A DNA stretch of 64,000 bases from CBDCFV01 sp965261795 (GTDB lineage: Bacteria > Chloroflexota > Dehalococcoidia > Lucifugimonadales > UBA3495). Made by a program: the position numbers and the translations under genes. Location of the stretch: NCBI GenBank assembly GCA_965261795.1, contig OZ253476.1, positions 3,348,001 through 3,412,000 of the forward strand. Direction: 5' to 3'. Below are positions 16,158-25,306 of the stretch, piece after piece. Below the pieces are notes generated by a model. That model searched no databases and had not been told where the DNA came from. It saw only the letters and a list, made by a program, of their open reading frames with translations. The first letter of the stretch is position 1. Every line of letters starts with the position of its first letter.

Positions 16158-16243
16158 TGGTGCCGAAGGTCAGAGTCGAACTGACACGGGGTTGCCCCCA
16201 CCGGTTTTTGAGACCGGCGCGTCTACCATTCCGCCACTTCGGC
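16158..16243 (-). tRNA. tRNA-Leu (anticodon CAA), with encoded CCA end
   Basis: The reverse complement starts GCCGAAGTGGCGGAATGGTA. The acceptor stem GCCGAAG pairs with CTTCGGC. The anticodon arm is CCGGT-CTCAAAA-ACCGG, giving anticodon CAA (codon UUG). A variable arm (GGGGGCAACCCC) typical of class II tRNA-Leu is followed by GTTCGACTC in the T arm. The discriminator A at 16161 is followed by CCA at 16160-16158. Length is 86 bases. No promoter was assigned. Confidence 0.95.
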
Positions 16244-16339
16244 TAGGTAAGAAACAGGCGCTTAATCATCCACTGTTGCTAACATTTTGCAGTGGAATCT
16301 CCATGTAAGAATACCATACTCCTCACAACCGTCAAAGTC

Positions 16340-16700
16340 CTGGCTGCCAAGTCTAAATTGATACCACGGTGAAACCAGCATACTCACATCGGGATGTCCG
16401 AGTAGGCATGGCGGCTATGGTGGCAGCCATCCGAGCCGTGACGGTGGCGTCAATATCAGAGTCGTGGGTGTTGCGGTGGGCAGTGCGGCGGCCACAGCGG
16501 CCTGCACCATTGCGTCCAAGTACGGTGTGGCTGTTGGTATGGCTGTCGAGATAGGCGGCGGAGGGAGTCCCCGTGGTGCAGGCGGCCGCCCAGTAACAGT
16601 CCGACTACCGCCGCCAACACGCCCCAAATGTTCACACGCCATCGCTCCCGGCAGCCAACAATCCAGGCAATCCCCAAATCCGCCAAGCCCTGACTCAGAC
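16340..16700 (-). pseudogene. Frameshifted remnant of a Thr/Pro-rich repeat protein
   Basis: On the minus strand one frame reads STAIPTATPYLDAMVQAAVA followed by AALPTATPTT. A frame change then gives DIDATVTARMAATIAAMPT. The two pieces look like successive units of the same low-complexity repeat, of a kind found in the stalk of secreted lipoproteins. The frames are broken and no full start or family domain is visible. Upstream, a third frame reads WGVLAAVVGLLLGG, which could be a former signal peptide. I see no other gene between the tRNA and the permease. Confidence 0.45.
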
Positions 16701-16795
16701 GACTTTACGTCATTATAGCCTTGCACTTCCCAGCGTGTACCGCCTGACTAGCGAGGCAATAATGACTTGCTAGAGAGGTCCAAACCGAAGCGCGC

Positions 16796-17773
16796 TTACG
16801 ACTGGACCCGGACCTCTCTGGCCTCTTTGGTCGCCTTCAGCCAACGCCACCGCTGCAACGGATCGCTGACCGCCCGCATCCACACTCCGAACAGGTTGAA
16901 CGACAGCGCAGTCAGGAATATGGCGACGCCCGGCACGACGACCACCCACCAAGCGGCTTGGATATAGCCCCGGCCTTGTGCAAGCATCGTCCCCCAGGAA
17001 GATTCGGGCGGCTGTATGCCGAAGCCTAGGAAACTCAGGGTGGACTCCGTAAGAATGTTGTTGGGCACGTCCAAGGCGGCCATGGTCAGCAGGGGAGTAA
17101 TCAAGTTTGGTACGATGTGTCGCCAAACGATGCGTCGGTCGCTGGCCCCGATGGCGCGGGCGGCGTCGATGAACGACTGCTCCCGCAAGGACAAGACCAC
17201 CCCGCGGGTAACGCGGCAGTACACCATCCACCGGCCCACCGCAAACACAATTATGATGTTGGTGAAGCTGGAGCCCAGGATATACAGCACCATCAACGCC
17301 AGGAGCAAAAGAGGCACGGACATGAACACATCCACCGCCCGCATGATGATATCGTCGATGATTCCGCGGTAGTAACCCGCCAACAGCCCGAGGAAGGTCC
17401 CGATGAACCCGGAGGTCAGCACGCCGATGACACCCACCGCCAAGGAAATGCGCCCGCCGTGGATTACCCGGCTCAGCATGTCCCGCCCCAAGTGGTCGGT
17501 CCCCAGAATGTAAAACCGTTTTTCCTTTTCCAAGGTTAAGTCATTTGTGGCCATGCCGGTGGACACAGGAGAAAGGTGGCGCAACGGCACCTGTTGGTCG
17601 CGGTCTCCGTGAGGCGATACCCAAGGCGCAAATATGGCGGCCAAGACGACTACGAGCAGGAAAAGTCCGGAAACCAAGGTGACTGGGTCGTTGAAGAAGG
17701 ATTGCAACAGCGCGTTCCGCCAAACGCCAACCAGCGGGCTGGGCTTCCTGATTATCGGCGTGTCATTTTGCAT
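16796..17773 (-). CDS. Peptide/nickel-type ABC transporter permease, DppC/OppC family
   Basis: A 325-residue inner-membrane permease. The N-terminus (SPLVGVWRNALLQSFFNDPV) precedes the first membrane helix LVSGLFLLVVVLAAIFAPWV. A periplasmic loop with TDHLGRDMLSRVIHGGRISL follows, a hallmark of DppC/OppC. Five further helices come next, with the EAA loop AARAIGASDRRIVWRHIVPN that contacts the ATPase. It should form the membrane channel with DppB, taking substrate from the binding protein at 20616-22391. DppB just upstream is broken by an insertion, so this permease may currently be without its partner. No DppD/DppF ATPase genes are present in the window. Confidence 0.92.
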   Translation of the reverse strand: MQNDTPIIRKPSPLVGVWRNALLQSFFNDPVTLVSGLFLLVVVLAAIFAPWVSPHGDRDQQVPLRHLSPVSTGMATNDLTLEKEKRFYILGTDHLGRDMLSRVIHGGRISLAVGVIGVLTSGFIGTFLGLLAGYYRGIIDDIIMRAVDVFMSVPLLLLALMVLYILGSSFTNIIIVFAVGRWMVYCRVTRGVVLSLREQSFIDAARAIGASDRRIVWRHIVPNLITPLLTMAALDVPNNILTESTLSFLGFGIQPPESSWGTMLAQGRGYIQAAWWVVVVPGVAIFLTALSFNLFGVWMRAVSDPLQRWRWLKATKEAREVRVQS

Positions 17774-17807
17774 GGTCTGACAACTTCCTCAACTCACCAT
17801 TGTCCTA

Positions 17808-18074
17808 TTATCTGTAAGAGATTCGTGGGTCCAGCCATTGGTAAATCAAGTCCACTGTAAAATTGATTGCCATCACCACCAGCGCCGCGACGAATACGGA
17901 TGCCGTCACCACCGGCAGGTCTCTCGCGTTGATGGCGTCGAAAATCAGTTTGCCCAAACCAGGCCAGCCGAATATGACCTCGGTGACCACTGCCCCGTTC
18001 ATAAACGCCGCCAGTTCGTCGCCCATCAGGGTTACGATGCTGATTGAAGCGTTCTTCAGAACGTGGACCCTTAG
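17808..18074 (-). pseudogene. dppB permease, 3' fragment beyond the IS insertion
   Basis: Encodes VHVLKNASISIVTLMGDELA ... DLIYQWLDPRISYR, the last helices and the conserved C-terminal 'DliyawlDPRi' of a DppB permease. It is separated from the rest of the gene by the element at 18075-19795. Removing the element and one CTTAG copy rejoins it in frame with the 5' fragment (…LSESIV-LR-VHVLKN…), giving a 312-residue permease of normal length. As it stands it has no start of its own; the long frame through the element end is an artefact. Confidence 0.93.
18070..18074. repeat. Target-site duplication CTTAG, left copy
   Basis: Identical to 19796-19800 on the other side of the IS1380 element. One copy must be removed to restore the dppB frame, which confirms the boundaries. 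Confidence 0.92.
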
Positions 18075-19795
18075 CCCGAATCCACCGATGGACACCGATA
18101 GACGGCGTGAGGACAGCGGAAGGGGAGTGAGGGAGTTACAAGCGCGATAATCCGGGCTCGAATTCGGGTAGACGGGAGGTTGGCGGGCGGTCTGCAGGCG
18201 CTTTTCGGGGCACCGATGGCGGCCTACAGTGGATGTGGCGAGCGAGATCGGCGGGACAGCATGCAGTAGGAGACCATTCCGGAGCGGGCTGGCGCGAGTT
18301 TGCGGGGACCTTCGGTTGTCCGGTGGTGGGTCAGTCGCCGACGGCGCCGTCAGGCTGGGAATGGAATGGCTCGCAGCCGGGCCAGGGCGCGGCTGAACTG
18401 GGTTTCCCAGGGCCAGCGCCGGGGGAGATGCAGAGTGAGGCGGCGCGCCGAGCGGGTGAGCCGCCCGGCGAGGGAGAAGAACCGCCGTCGCATGGTCTTG
18501 GTGGTTACCACCTGCTCTCCCAGGCCGAGCCGGGCCGTCCAGCGGGCCAGGTTGTGCGCCATCACCTGGACCGCCAGCCAGGCGGCGTTGGCGGCGAAGC
18601 GGCCCGAGGGGAGATGATTCAACCCTACGCCGTACTTGAGGTCTCGGATGGCGTTCTCGATCTCGGCGTGGCGGCGGTGGTTCGCCTCCAGTTCCAGGGT
18701 CTCCCCGTCCCGGTCGGTGATGAAGCCGTGATAGCTGTAGGTGGCGAAGAGGGCCAGCTGGGAACCGGGCGTGGGCCTCACCCGCCGGACGATGAGCCGC
18801 ACCGGCGCGGCATCGGGCTCGCTCTGGAAGGGGATATAGGTGGTCTCCGCCACATCGGCGGCGCCGTCCATCCAGTAGGGAATCGGCGTCCAGGCATCTT
18901 CGGGTATGGCCTCGATGAGATTGTGCAGGCTTTTGTGCTGGCGGATGGTGATGGAGAAGCGCACGTCCAGCTTGCGGCAGACGGAGACCACGGTGTGGGT
19001 ATAGAAGCCGCTGTCGGCCCGCATGGTGAGCTGTCCCCTGGCCCCGGCGTAGCGCACCCGCCCCACCGTCTCCCGCAGGAAGTGGGCGGCGCCCCGGGCG
19101 GTGTTGGCCCGGCCCTCGCGCAGCCGGGCCATCAGCACGTCGCCGGTGCCGGCGGCGACGGCCAGCAGCGGGTGATAGCCCCGCTTGCCGGTGTAGCCGT
19201 GGTGGCGGGCACCCTCCTTGGCCAGGCCGTAGGTCTCGCAGATGGTGGAATCGAGGTCGATGGTCAGGGGCGCATCGCCGGGTCCCGCCCCAGCGGCCCA
19301 GGCCCGGGCCAGCAGCTCGCGGCTCACCCGGTCCAACTGGCGGACATGGCCCCACCGGAAGCTGCGCAAGAAGGTACCCAGCGTGGATGGCGCCTTGACC
19401 GTGCTGCCCAGGGCGCAGGCCGTCCCTCCGGTGCGCAACACGTCGGCGTCGTCGATACAGTCGCCGCCCGCCAGCGCCGAGGCCACCAGCGTCATCATCT
19501 TATCGCCGGTGTTGGCTCGGCCTGGGGCGCGGCCCAGGTCGAGGCGCCGGTCAACCAGTTGGGGCAGGCCGAGATGCTGGGCCAGGGTGGACGGCAGGAG
19601 CAGCCCGGCATTGGCCACCAGGCGGTGATCGTCGAAGGCGATGCGGATGCGGTCGGGGTGGTTGCGTGGTAGCATCTATTGGGTGCTCCTTTCTGGGGTC
19701 GGCCTTCTGTCTCGAAAACCATTATCCCAGAAGCACAGGAGTACTTTCTTGTCTCTTCAGGACCCTGCTACACGCCCTCCTTCGGTGGATTCGGG
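18075..19795 (-). mobile_element. IS1380-family insertion sequence (1721 bp) inside dppB
   Basis: The element begins CCCGAATCCACCGA at 18075 and ends TCGGTGGATTCGGG at 19795, a perfect 14-bp terminal inverted repeat. It is flanked by CTTAG on both sides (18070-18074 and 19796-19800), a 5-bp target duplication consistent with IS1380-family elements. It contains one transposase gene transcribed in the same direction as dppB. The intact ends, intact transposase and perfect duplication suggest recent insertion. Confidence 0.95.
18350..19675 (-). CDS. IS1380-family transposase
   Basis: A 441-residue DDE transposase. It includes a helical N-terminal region, the catalytic strand PLTIDLDSTICETYGLAKEG, and MRADSGFYTHTVVSVCRKLD, which holds the second Asp. 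Near the C-terminus lies ANHRRHAEIENAIRDLKYGV, containing the catalytic Glu and the 'aE..i..lK.g.gl...p' signature of the family. Length fits the usual 430-460 residues. There is no internal stop. It lies within the inverted repeats at 18075-19795 and runs in the same direction as the host operon. Confidence 0.93.
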   Translation of the reverse strand: MLPRNHPDRIRIAFDDHRLVANAGLLLPSTLAQHLGLPQLVDRRLDLGRAPGRANTGDKMMTLVASALAGGDCIDDADVLRTGGTACALGSTVKAPSTLGTFLRSFRWGHVRQLDRVSRELLARAWAAGAGPGDAPLTIDLDSTICETYGLAKEGARHHGYTGKRGYHPLLAVAAGTGDVLMARLREGRANTARGAAHFLRETVGRVRYAGARGQLTMRADSGFYTHTVVSVCRKLDVRFSITIRQHKSLHNLIEAIPEDAWTPIPYWMDGAADVAETTYIPFQSEPDAAPVRLIVRRVRPTPGSQLALFATYSYHGFITDRDGETLELEANHRRHAEIENAIRDLKYGVGLNHLPSGRFAANAAWLAVQVMAHNLARWTARLGLGEQVVTTKTMRRRFFSLAGRLTRSARRLTLHLPRRWPWETQFSRALARLRAIPFPA

Positions 19796-20472
19796 CTTAG
19801 CACGATACTTTCTGACAACCCCTTGGCCCGCGCTGTGGACACGTACTGCTTGCCCAACTCCTCGATCATGGTGGCGCGGGTGATTTGCGCGTTCCGGCCC
19901 AATACACGAGGGCACAACGCCACCGCCGGCAGGACTATGAACTCCCATCCACGCGGCCCCAGGCCTTGGAACCCTGATGTGGGCAGTAGGTTCAGTTGCA
20001 GGGCGACTACCAGGATAAGCATCAAGGCCAACCAGAATTGAGGGACGGAGATGATGGCGAACGATAGAACGTTGACCAGTCGGTCCGCTACACCCCTCGG
20101 ATGGCGCGCCGCCAGCATCCCCAGCGGTACCCCCAACGACCCTAACCCCCAAGCCACCAAGGCCAGGGCGGCGGTGTTGGGCAAACGGTCCAATACCATC
20201 GATAATGCGTCGGTCCTGTGCCGAAGGGATAGGCCGAAGTCCCCGGTCAATACGTCGCCATAAAACTCTATGAACCGGATGTGCAAAGGCCTGTCGTAGC
20301 CCAGCTTTTTGCTCATCGCCTCGATGGCTTCTTGCGACGCATTTTCGTCTACCAGCAAAAGCACCGGGTCGCCCAGGATGTTTACGGCAAAAAAGAGAAG
20401 TGCCATGAGTCCAAGGACGATAAAAATAGAATGGGCCGCCCGGCGTGCGATGTAATTACGCAAGGTGGTCAC
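19796..20472 (-). pseudogene. dppB permease, 5' fragment before the IS insertion
   Basis: Starts at GTG 20472 and encodes the first membrane helix (AHSIFIVLGLMALLFFAVNI), the conserved 'GLDRPlh.rf..y..dvl.GDfGlS' loop seen here as YGDVLTGDFGLSLRHR, then several helices and the EAA loop YVSTARAKGLSESIV. After that the frame enters the IS end and stops within LSPNPPKEGV. The genuine continuation is at 18069-17808. Without excision the permease lacks its last helices, so uptake through this system is probably lost. Its start lies about 140 bp after the binding-protein stop. Confidence 0.93.
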
Positions 20473-20615
20473 TTGCGGTATGGACCAACGTTCCTACCTC
20501 AGTGTTTGTCAAGATTAGCAGTTTTAGATGGTAACCGGCCCATTGGCAAAATCCCCCAGAAGCAGCCGCAGCAGCTTCCGAGGGACTCTTGCAAGGGCGC
20601 AACCTTAATAGAAGG

Positions 20616-22391
20616 TCACTTGGTCCAGCGCATGTTGCCGTAGATAACCAACTGGTCAGGTCTGGGTTCGTATTCCAGGTCGTCCACCATTGCGTGAACC
20701 TCGAAGGCTTGGAACACGCCGACGAACAAGACGTCCTCTTTCATGCGGTCGGCCAACTGCTTCAGCAAATCGCCGCGGCCTTCCTCTACGGGAGTCTCGC
20801 CTGCTTTTTCAAGAATGGTTTGTATCTCCGGGTCGCATACCCTCGATTGGAAGTAGTTGCAGTTCATCAAGCGGGCCGCCGGGCGCCAGAAGTCCAAGGT
20901 AGGCCATTCCGGCGTGAACTCAATCAGGTGGCCGGAATCCGCGGTATCCTTGCAGTTGTCCGGCGGCTGGTTGATTCTGTCGGACGTAATTTCCACCCCG
21001 GCCCCGGACACAATGTTGCCTATGCCACAGTTGCGGATTACCCTCCACAGGTTGCGTTCTGTGACCTCCACTTTCCCTTTAATGCCAACCTTTTCCCAGT
21101 AGCCGGCCATCGCTTCGTATACTTCCGGCTGCTTCGGCACACGCCCCGTCCGCCCGATGATGCGGATTTCCTCACCATCGTAGCCGGTTTCTGCCAGTAA
21201 GTCCCGGGCCTTCTGAGGGTTGTACTCCCAGTAGGAGCCGTTCTCTTCATCTATACCAGGCATCCCAATGACTGCGGGAATAGGACTGCACGTGGTGGCG
21301 CCTTTGAAGATTATCTCCACGATTTCCTCGCAGTTGATGGCGTGCACCAACGCTTGGCGGAACTCCTTCTGCTTCAACATGGGGTGCCAAAGTGTGTCGA
21401 TGTAAAACCCTTCGACTTCCCATTGGGGAGTAGACTTGGCATTGGGCACGTTGGGTATGTCCTCAACGTCCAGGATGTAGGTGAAGTCTGCTTCCTCCGC
21501 CTTCAGCATGGCGGCCCTCACCGTGGTCTCCAACCGCCAGACGAAATGAATGTCGGGTACGTATGCACGGTGCAGGTCACGGGAGGTCACGTCGGAATCG
21601 GGCACAGGCACATAGTCGGCATACTCGGTTATCTTCAGAAACTCGCCGGGCTTATAGTCAACATATTCGTACTGGCCAAATCCCATGGTAATGACGTCAG
21701 TAACCTCTTCGGGATTGGACTGGAACCACTGGGGCGCTTGGGAGATCACACTTACCAACTCAGACGGCAAGACCGGGCACGGATCGACGCATTGTATGTC
21801 CACTGTCATGTCGTCAACCACAGAGGCAGAGGAGGGGATGCGGGCCGAAAGGTCAAGGCCAATTTCGGGGTCTCCGTATCTGGTCAGGTTCCAAGCTGCC
21901 GCTTCGGCGTTCCATGGTTCCCCATTACGGAACTTCACCCCTTCCCGCAGAGTAAGACGCCACTTGTCCGGCGCCAACTGTTCCCAGCCGGTTGTAGCGG
22001 TGGTGGGACCTAAGACGAGCGTCGGGATATCCAGGAAGGCCAAGCCTTGCGACAAGGCCCTGCTGACGATAGACCCTGTTTCGGCGCTGCCGGTCTGCCA
22101 CGGCGAGAGCTTGTCAGGCTCTACTGGTATAACGGCCCTGACAACGTCTTTCCCGCTGGCCGATTCCGAGGGCGCGGATGTAGGCACCGGCTCGGCAGTG
22201 GCGGCCATCTCCCCTGCTTTGGTCGGGGCGATGCCTTGCACTTCCGGGGGTGTCGTCGGTTCCGGCATGGCTGTAGGGGCAGTTGTGGGCGGCGGCGGCG
22301 GTTCTGCGCCCCCGCAGGCCGCGGCCAACCCGATGATCGCCAAGCAGGAAATAATTAACAAGAATCTAACGCCGGGTAGGTGGTGGACCAT
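20616..22391 (-). CDS. Peptide-type ABC transporter substrate-binding lipoprotein (SBP_bac_5 family)
   Basis: A 591-residue exported lipoprotein. The signal FLLIISCLAIIGLAAACGGA contains a lipobox with Cys in LAAACGG. A Thr/Pro-rich linker (TTAPTAMPEPTTPPEVQ) follows. The mature domain carries family-5 blocks: VIPVEPDKLSPWQTGSAETG, LAPDKWRLTLREGVKFRNGE and FRQALVHAINCEEIVEIIF. These place it with oligopeptide, nickel or sugar-oligomer binders; the ligand cannot be read. It is the first gene of an operon with dppB (broken) and dppC. Its promoter should lie in the 22392-22749 divergent region. Confidence 0.9.
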   Translation of the reverse strand: MVHHLPGVRFLLIISCLAIIGLAAACGGAEPPPPPTTAPTAMPEPTTPPEVQGIAPTKAGEMAATAEPVPTSAPSESASGKDVVRAVIPVEPDKLSPWQTGSAETGSIVSRALSQGLAFLDIPTLVLGPTTATTGWEQLAPDKWRLTLREGVKFRNGEPWNAEAAAWNLTRYGDPEIGLDLSARIPSSASVVDDMTVDIQCVDPCPVLPSELVSVISQAPQWFQSNPEEVTDVITMGFGQYEYVDYKPGEFLKITEYADYVPVPDSDVTSRDLHRAYVPDIHFVWRLETTVRAAMLKAEEADFTYILDVEDIPNVPNAKSTPQWEVEGFYIDTLWHPMLKQKEFRQALVHAINCEEIVEIIFKGATTCSPIPAVIGMPGIDEENGSYWEYNPQKARDLLAETGYDGEEIRIIGRTGRVPKQPEVYEAMAGYWEKVGIKGKVEVTERNLWRVIRNCGIGNIVSGAGVEITSDRINQPPDNCKDTADSGHLIEFTPEWPTLDFWRPAARLMNCNYFQSRVCDPEIQTILEKAGETPVEEGRGDLLKQLADRMKEDVLFVGVFQAFEVHAMVDDLEYEPRPDQLVIYGNMRWTK

Positions 22392-22749
22392 ACCTTGTAC
22401 TCCTTAGTGCTTACATTGATAGTGCTTGCATTGATTGACGGGCAATTGCCCCGGTGCCCAAACGAGTCTGGGCGCAGCAGCACAAGCCATTCCATCCAGA
22501 ACAACGCGGACAATACAGTAGGGGCAATATACTGTCAAGCTGAAGGCGTCAGTTGGGAAGAGACTGCTGCGGCCATCATCCGGTGTGCCGCCAGCCATCT
22601 TGTACTGGCGCCCGTTATTCATCGCCAACGGCAATGCTAACCTCGTGCCCCTGTCACCACAGGCTTGAACACCAGTGTAATATATAGTCGGCCTTACTCA
22701 AGTGCGGCAGCGCGCCGCGATCACTAACCTACTATATGAGGAGACTTTA
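22392..22749. promoter_or_regulatory. Divergent intergenic region between the binding-protein and glcG-like genes
   Basis: 358 bp separating genes transcribed outward in both directions, so promoters for both should lie here. A 15-bp tandem duplication (22406-22420 and 22421-22435, AGTGCTTACATTGAT then AGTGCTTGCATTGAT) sits 15 bp upstream of the binding-protein start. A GAGGAG Shine-Dalgarno lies at 22737-22742 for the plus-strand gene. I could not identify convincing -35/-10 pairs. Confidence 0.5.
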
Positions 22750-23160
22750 ATGGCAGAATCACCGTCATTCCAACAGGTACAAGCCGCTATGAAAGCGATG
22801 ATTGACAAGGGCATGGAGACGCCGAACGAGCCCATAGCGATGGCCGTCGTGGACTCTGCCGGCAACCTGCTGGCCTACGCCGCTATGGACAACCTCCGGG
22901 TTTTCAGCCGGCGTCATTGCCTGCGGAAGGCCTACACCTCCGCCATCCTGGGCCAGGACAGCGGCGCTCACGCGGCGGGGCTCCATGACCGGGGACGCAG
23001 CATCGCCGAATTGGGCGACCCCAACCTCACCAACGGCCAGGGCGGCTTGGTGATAATGAAAGACGGCGTCATCCTCGGCGGCATTGGCGTCGGCGGGTAC
23101 CCCAGCGGACAGAGGGACGAAGACGTTTCCAGGGCGGGCTTGGGGGCTATGGGCCTGTAG
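22750..23160 (+). CDS. GlcG/HbpS-family (DUF336) protein
   Basis: A 136-residue protein starting at ATG 22750 after GAGGAGAC. It shows the GlcG/HbpS layout: 'PiaMAVVDSAGNLLAYAAMD', then LRKAYTSAILGQDSGA, and the C-terminal GGLVIMKDGVILGGIGVGGY and DEDVSRAGLGAMG. Members bind haem or cobalamin, or sit beside glycolate and other oxidation genes; the molecular role is often unknown. It lies 26 bp before an SDR gene on the same strand and is probably co-transcribed with it. Confidence 0.85.
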   Translation: MAESPSFQQVQAAMKAMIDKGMETPNEPIAMAVVDSAGNLLAYAAMDNLRVFSRRHCLRKAYTSAILGQDSGAHAAGLHDRGRSIAELGDPNLTNGQGGLVIMKDGVILGGIGVGGYPSGQRDEDVSRAGLGAMGL

Positions 23161-23186
23161 CACTAATTTGATCAGGAGGCGTCCCA

Positions 23187-24005
23187 ATGGACTTCGGACT
23201 GCAAGGTAAATACGCTTTGGTGGGCGGTGGAGGCCGCGGTATCGGCAAGGCCATCGCCCGCGAATTGGCGCTGGAGGGAGTAGACGTGGCCATAGCGTCG
23301 CGCACCGTTTCCGAGCTGGAGAACACAGCCCGGGAATTGGAAGACGAGACGGGGCGGCGCATCATACCGCTGGCGTTGGACGTTACCAACAAAGAGCAGG
23401 TTGACCAGGTTGTTTCCGAGGCGGCCAGCAGGCTTGGCGGCCTGCATATCCTGGTCAATAGCGCGTCGCTGCCGGGCGGCTCGGCCACGGCCACCGGCCC
23501 CATCGAGACCGTCAACGAAGACGACCTGTTAAGCGATTTCGACGTGAAGTACGTTGGTGCCTTGAGGTGTGCCCGCGCCGCTATTCCTTATCTGAAGGAG
23601 CAGGGCTGGGGCCGCATCATCAATATCAGCGGCGGCAACGCCCGCGTCGCCGGCAACCTCAGTGGCGGCGCGCGCAACGTGTCGATGGTGCACATGACCA
23701 AGACCCTGTCAAACCAATTGGGCCGGTTCGGGATTACGGTCAACTGCATTCATCCCGGCACCACCCGCACGGAGCGCACTGCTGTGATGCTGGCCGAGCG
23801 GGCCGCCCAAATGGGCGTCACCCCTGAGGAAGTGGAGGCAGGCGACTTTGCCGCCGGATCGCCCAGGGGCAACGCCATCTGCCGCATGGTCGACGCTTCG
23901 GAGGTCGGGTTCTTGACCGTGTTCTTGTCCTCGGTGCAGGCCCAATCGATCACCGGCGAGCTTATCTCAGCCAACGGCGGCGTGGGCAACTACGTTTACT
24001 ACTGA
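23187..24005 (+). CDS. Short-chain dehydrogenase/reductase family protein lacking the usual catalytic Tyr
   Basis: A 272-residue Rossmann protein starting at ATG 23187 after AGGAGGCG. The cofactor loop GGGGRGIGKAIARELA is present, as are the NAD(P) Asp (LALDVTN) and ILVNSAS. The active-site region reads INISGGNARVAGNLSGGARN followed by VSMVHMTKTL. The Lys is present, but the residue four positions earlier, normally Tyr, is Val. The C-terminus SITGELISANGGVG is standard. It may reduce or oxidise by a modified mechanism or have lost catalysis. It is downstream of the GlcG-like gene and convergent with the amidase. Confidence 0.85.
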   Translation: MDFGLQGKYALVGGGGRGIGKAIARELALEGVDVAIASRTVSELENTARELEDETGRRIIPLALDVTNKEQVDQVVSEAASRLGGLHILVNSASLPGGSATATGPIETVNEDDLLSDFDVKYVGALRCARAAIPYLKEQGWGRIINISGGNARVAGNLSGGARNVSMVHMTKTLSNQLGRFGITVNCIHPGTTRTERTAVMLAERAAQMGVTPEEVEAGDFAAGSPRGNAICRMVDASEVGFLTVFLSSVQAQSITGELISANGGVGNYVYY

Positions 24006-24025
24006 CTCGTGACCGGCATGTCAGG

Positions 24026-25219
24026 CTAAAGCGCAGCGACCTCCCGCGCGAAACCGATAAGTCCCTCATCGGAGCCCCTCGGCCCGATGAGGGACAAGCC
24101 CACCGGCATACCGTCCACCTCGGCCAAGGGTAGATTGATCTGCGGCGCGCCAATGGTTCCGGCTATGCTCGTCAATGCGCTGATTCGTGCCCGGAGCGTA
24201 TCTCGCTCCGAACGTCGTTGACCTGTCGGTGGTGCGGGACTGGGCGCGGTGGGCAGACACACGAACGTCCCCCCGGCCAGCACGTCGTCCATCCGTTTCA
24301 GTATTTCCAACCTCGCGGCCCGGGCAGCCTCTACCTCGGCATCGGTGATTGCCCTGGCTCCGCCGTACCGGTCGCCAACCTCGAAACTCAACCGGGGATT
24401 CGTCCGGTCCAGCCAGTCCCGCGCTGTTTCCCATCCCTCCCGGCCCTGAAGGGTCTGCTGTTGGGCCGACCAATCGATAAGACCGTTTGGAGATAAGCGT
24501 TCCCTAAGGGAATTGCCAACCATCGCAGCCAAACGGTCGATGTGAGGAGACAGCGCCTCGACCACGCTCGGGTCAGCTATTTCCAAAGCGTCCTCGGCGA
24601 TAACTACCCTCTGGGGCCGTGCCGGCGGAATCTCGCCGCCCAGAAGCACCTCTCCTACGCGAAAGAAGGTATCCACGTTCGTAGCGAACCAGCCGATGGT
24701 GTCGTAGCTGGGCGCTTGCAGCAGTATGCCGTCCAAAGGTATTCTTCCGTGGGTGGGACGGATACCGTACAGGCCGCAGAAGCTGGACGGAATCCGCACC
24801 GACCCGCCGGTGTCCGATCCCAACGCAAAATCGACCAGCCCCCCGGCCACCGCCGCCGCCGACCCGCTGGACGAGCCGCCGGGTACGTGGCCCGGAGCGC
24901 GGGGATTTATGGGCGTGCCGTAGTGGGCGTTTTCGCCGAAAATGCCCCGGGTAAGCTCGTCGGTAATTGTCTTCCCAACCATGGTTGCCCCGGCGTCCAC
25001 CAATACTTGGACCGCCCAAGCCGTGTTCTCCGCTGCTTGGTGGGTGGCTTTCCAGTCCGGGTTGCCCCCGCCGGTAACATGGCCGATCACGTCAAGAATG
25101 TCTTTGGCGGCGAAGGTCATGCCAGCCAACGGCCCATCGGCCTTGCCCGCCAGATAGGCGTCGGTGTCCAAGCAAAAAGCGTTCAGCGCGTCTGGAATAG
25201 TAATAGTAGGGCTTGTCAT
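24026..25219 (-). CDS. Amidase signature family hydrolase
   Basis: A 397-residue member of the amidase signature family, using the Ser-cisSer-Lys triad: Lys39 (TFAAKDIL), Ser117 in PGGSSSGSAAAVAGG and Ser140 in GSDTGGSVRIPSS. The C-terminal part (INLPLAEVDGMPVGLSLIGP) is typical of short amidases such as the AtzF/indoleacetamide-like group. GatA would be about 480 residues and lie beside gatB/gatC, so this is not the glutaminyl-tRNA amidotransferase. ATG 25219 follows CGGAGAAACGAAT. It is convergent with the SDR gene, with only 20 bp between stops. Confidence 0.9.
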   Translation of the reverse strand: MTSPTITIPDALNAFCLDTDAYLAGKADGPLAGMTFAAKDILDVIGHVTGGGNPDWKATHQAAENTAWAVQVLVDAGATMVGKTITDELTRGIFGENAHYGTPINPRAPGHVPGGSSSGSAAAVAGGLVDFALGSDTGGSVRIPSSFCGLYGIRPTHGRIPLDGILLQAPSYDTIGWFATNVDTFFRVGEVLLGGEIPPARPQRVVIAEDALEIADPSVVEALSPHIDRLAAMVGNSLRERLSPNGLIDWSAQQQTLQGREGWETARDWLDRTNPRLSFEVGDRYGGARAITDAEVEAARAARLEILKRMDDVLAGGTFVCLPTAPSPAPPTGQRRSERDTLRARISALTSIAGTIGAPQINLPLAEVDGMPVGLSLIGPRGSDEGLIGFAREVAAL

Positions 25220-25306
25220 ATTCGTTTCTCCGTAGTTGTGGGCGGGTACGACACTGATTGGTAGTCAGTCAACAGGGTGCCAAGCGCGGTTTTGAACGCT
25301 GGTCGT

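Noticed and set aside
17808..19355. 515-residue minus-strand frame linking the IS and dppB
   Set aside because: Its first 420 residues are an out-of-frame reading of the transposase gene; only the last part is real dppB sequence.
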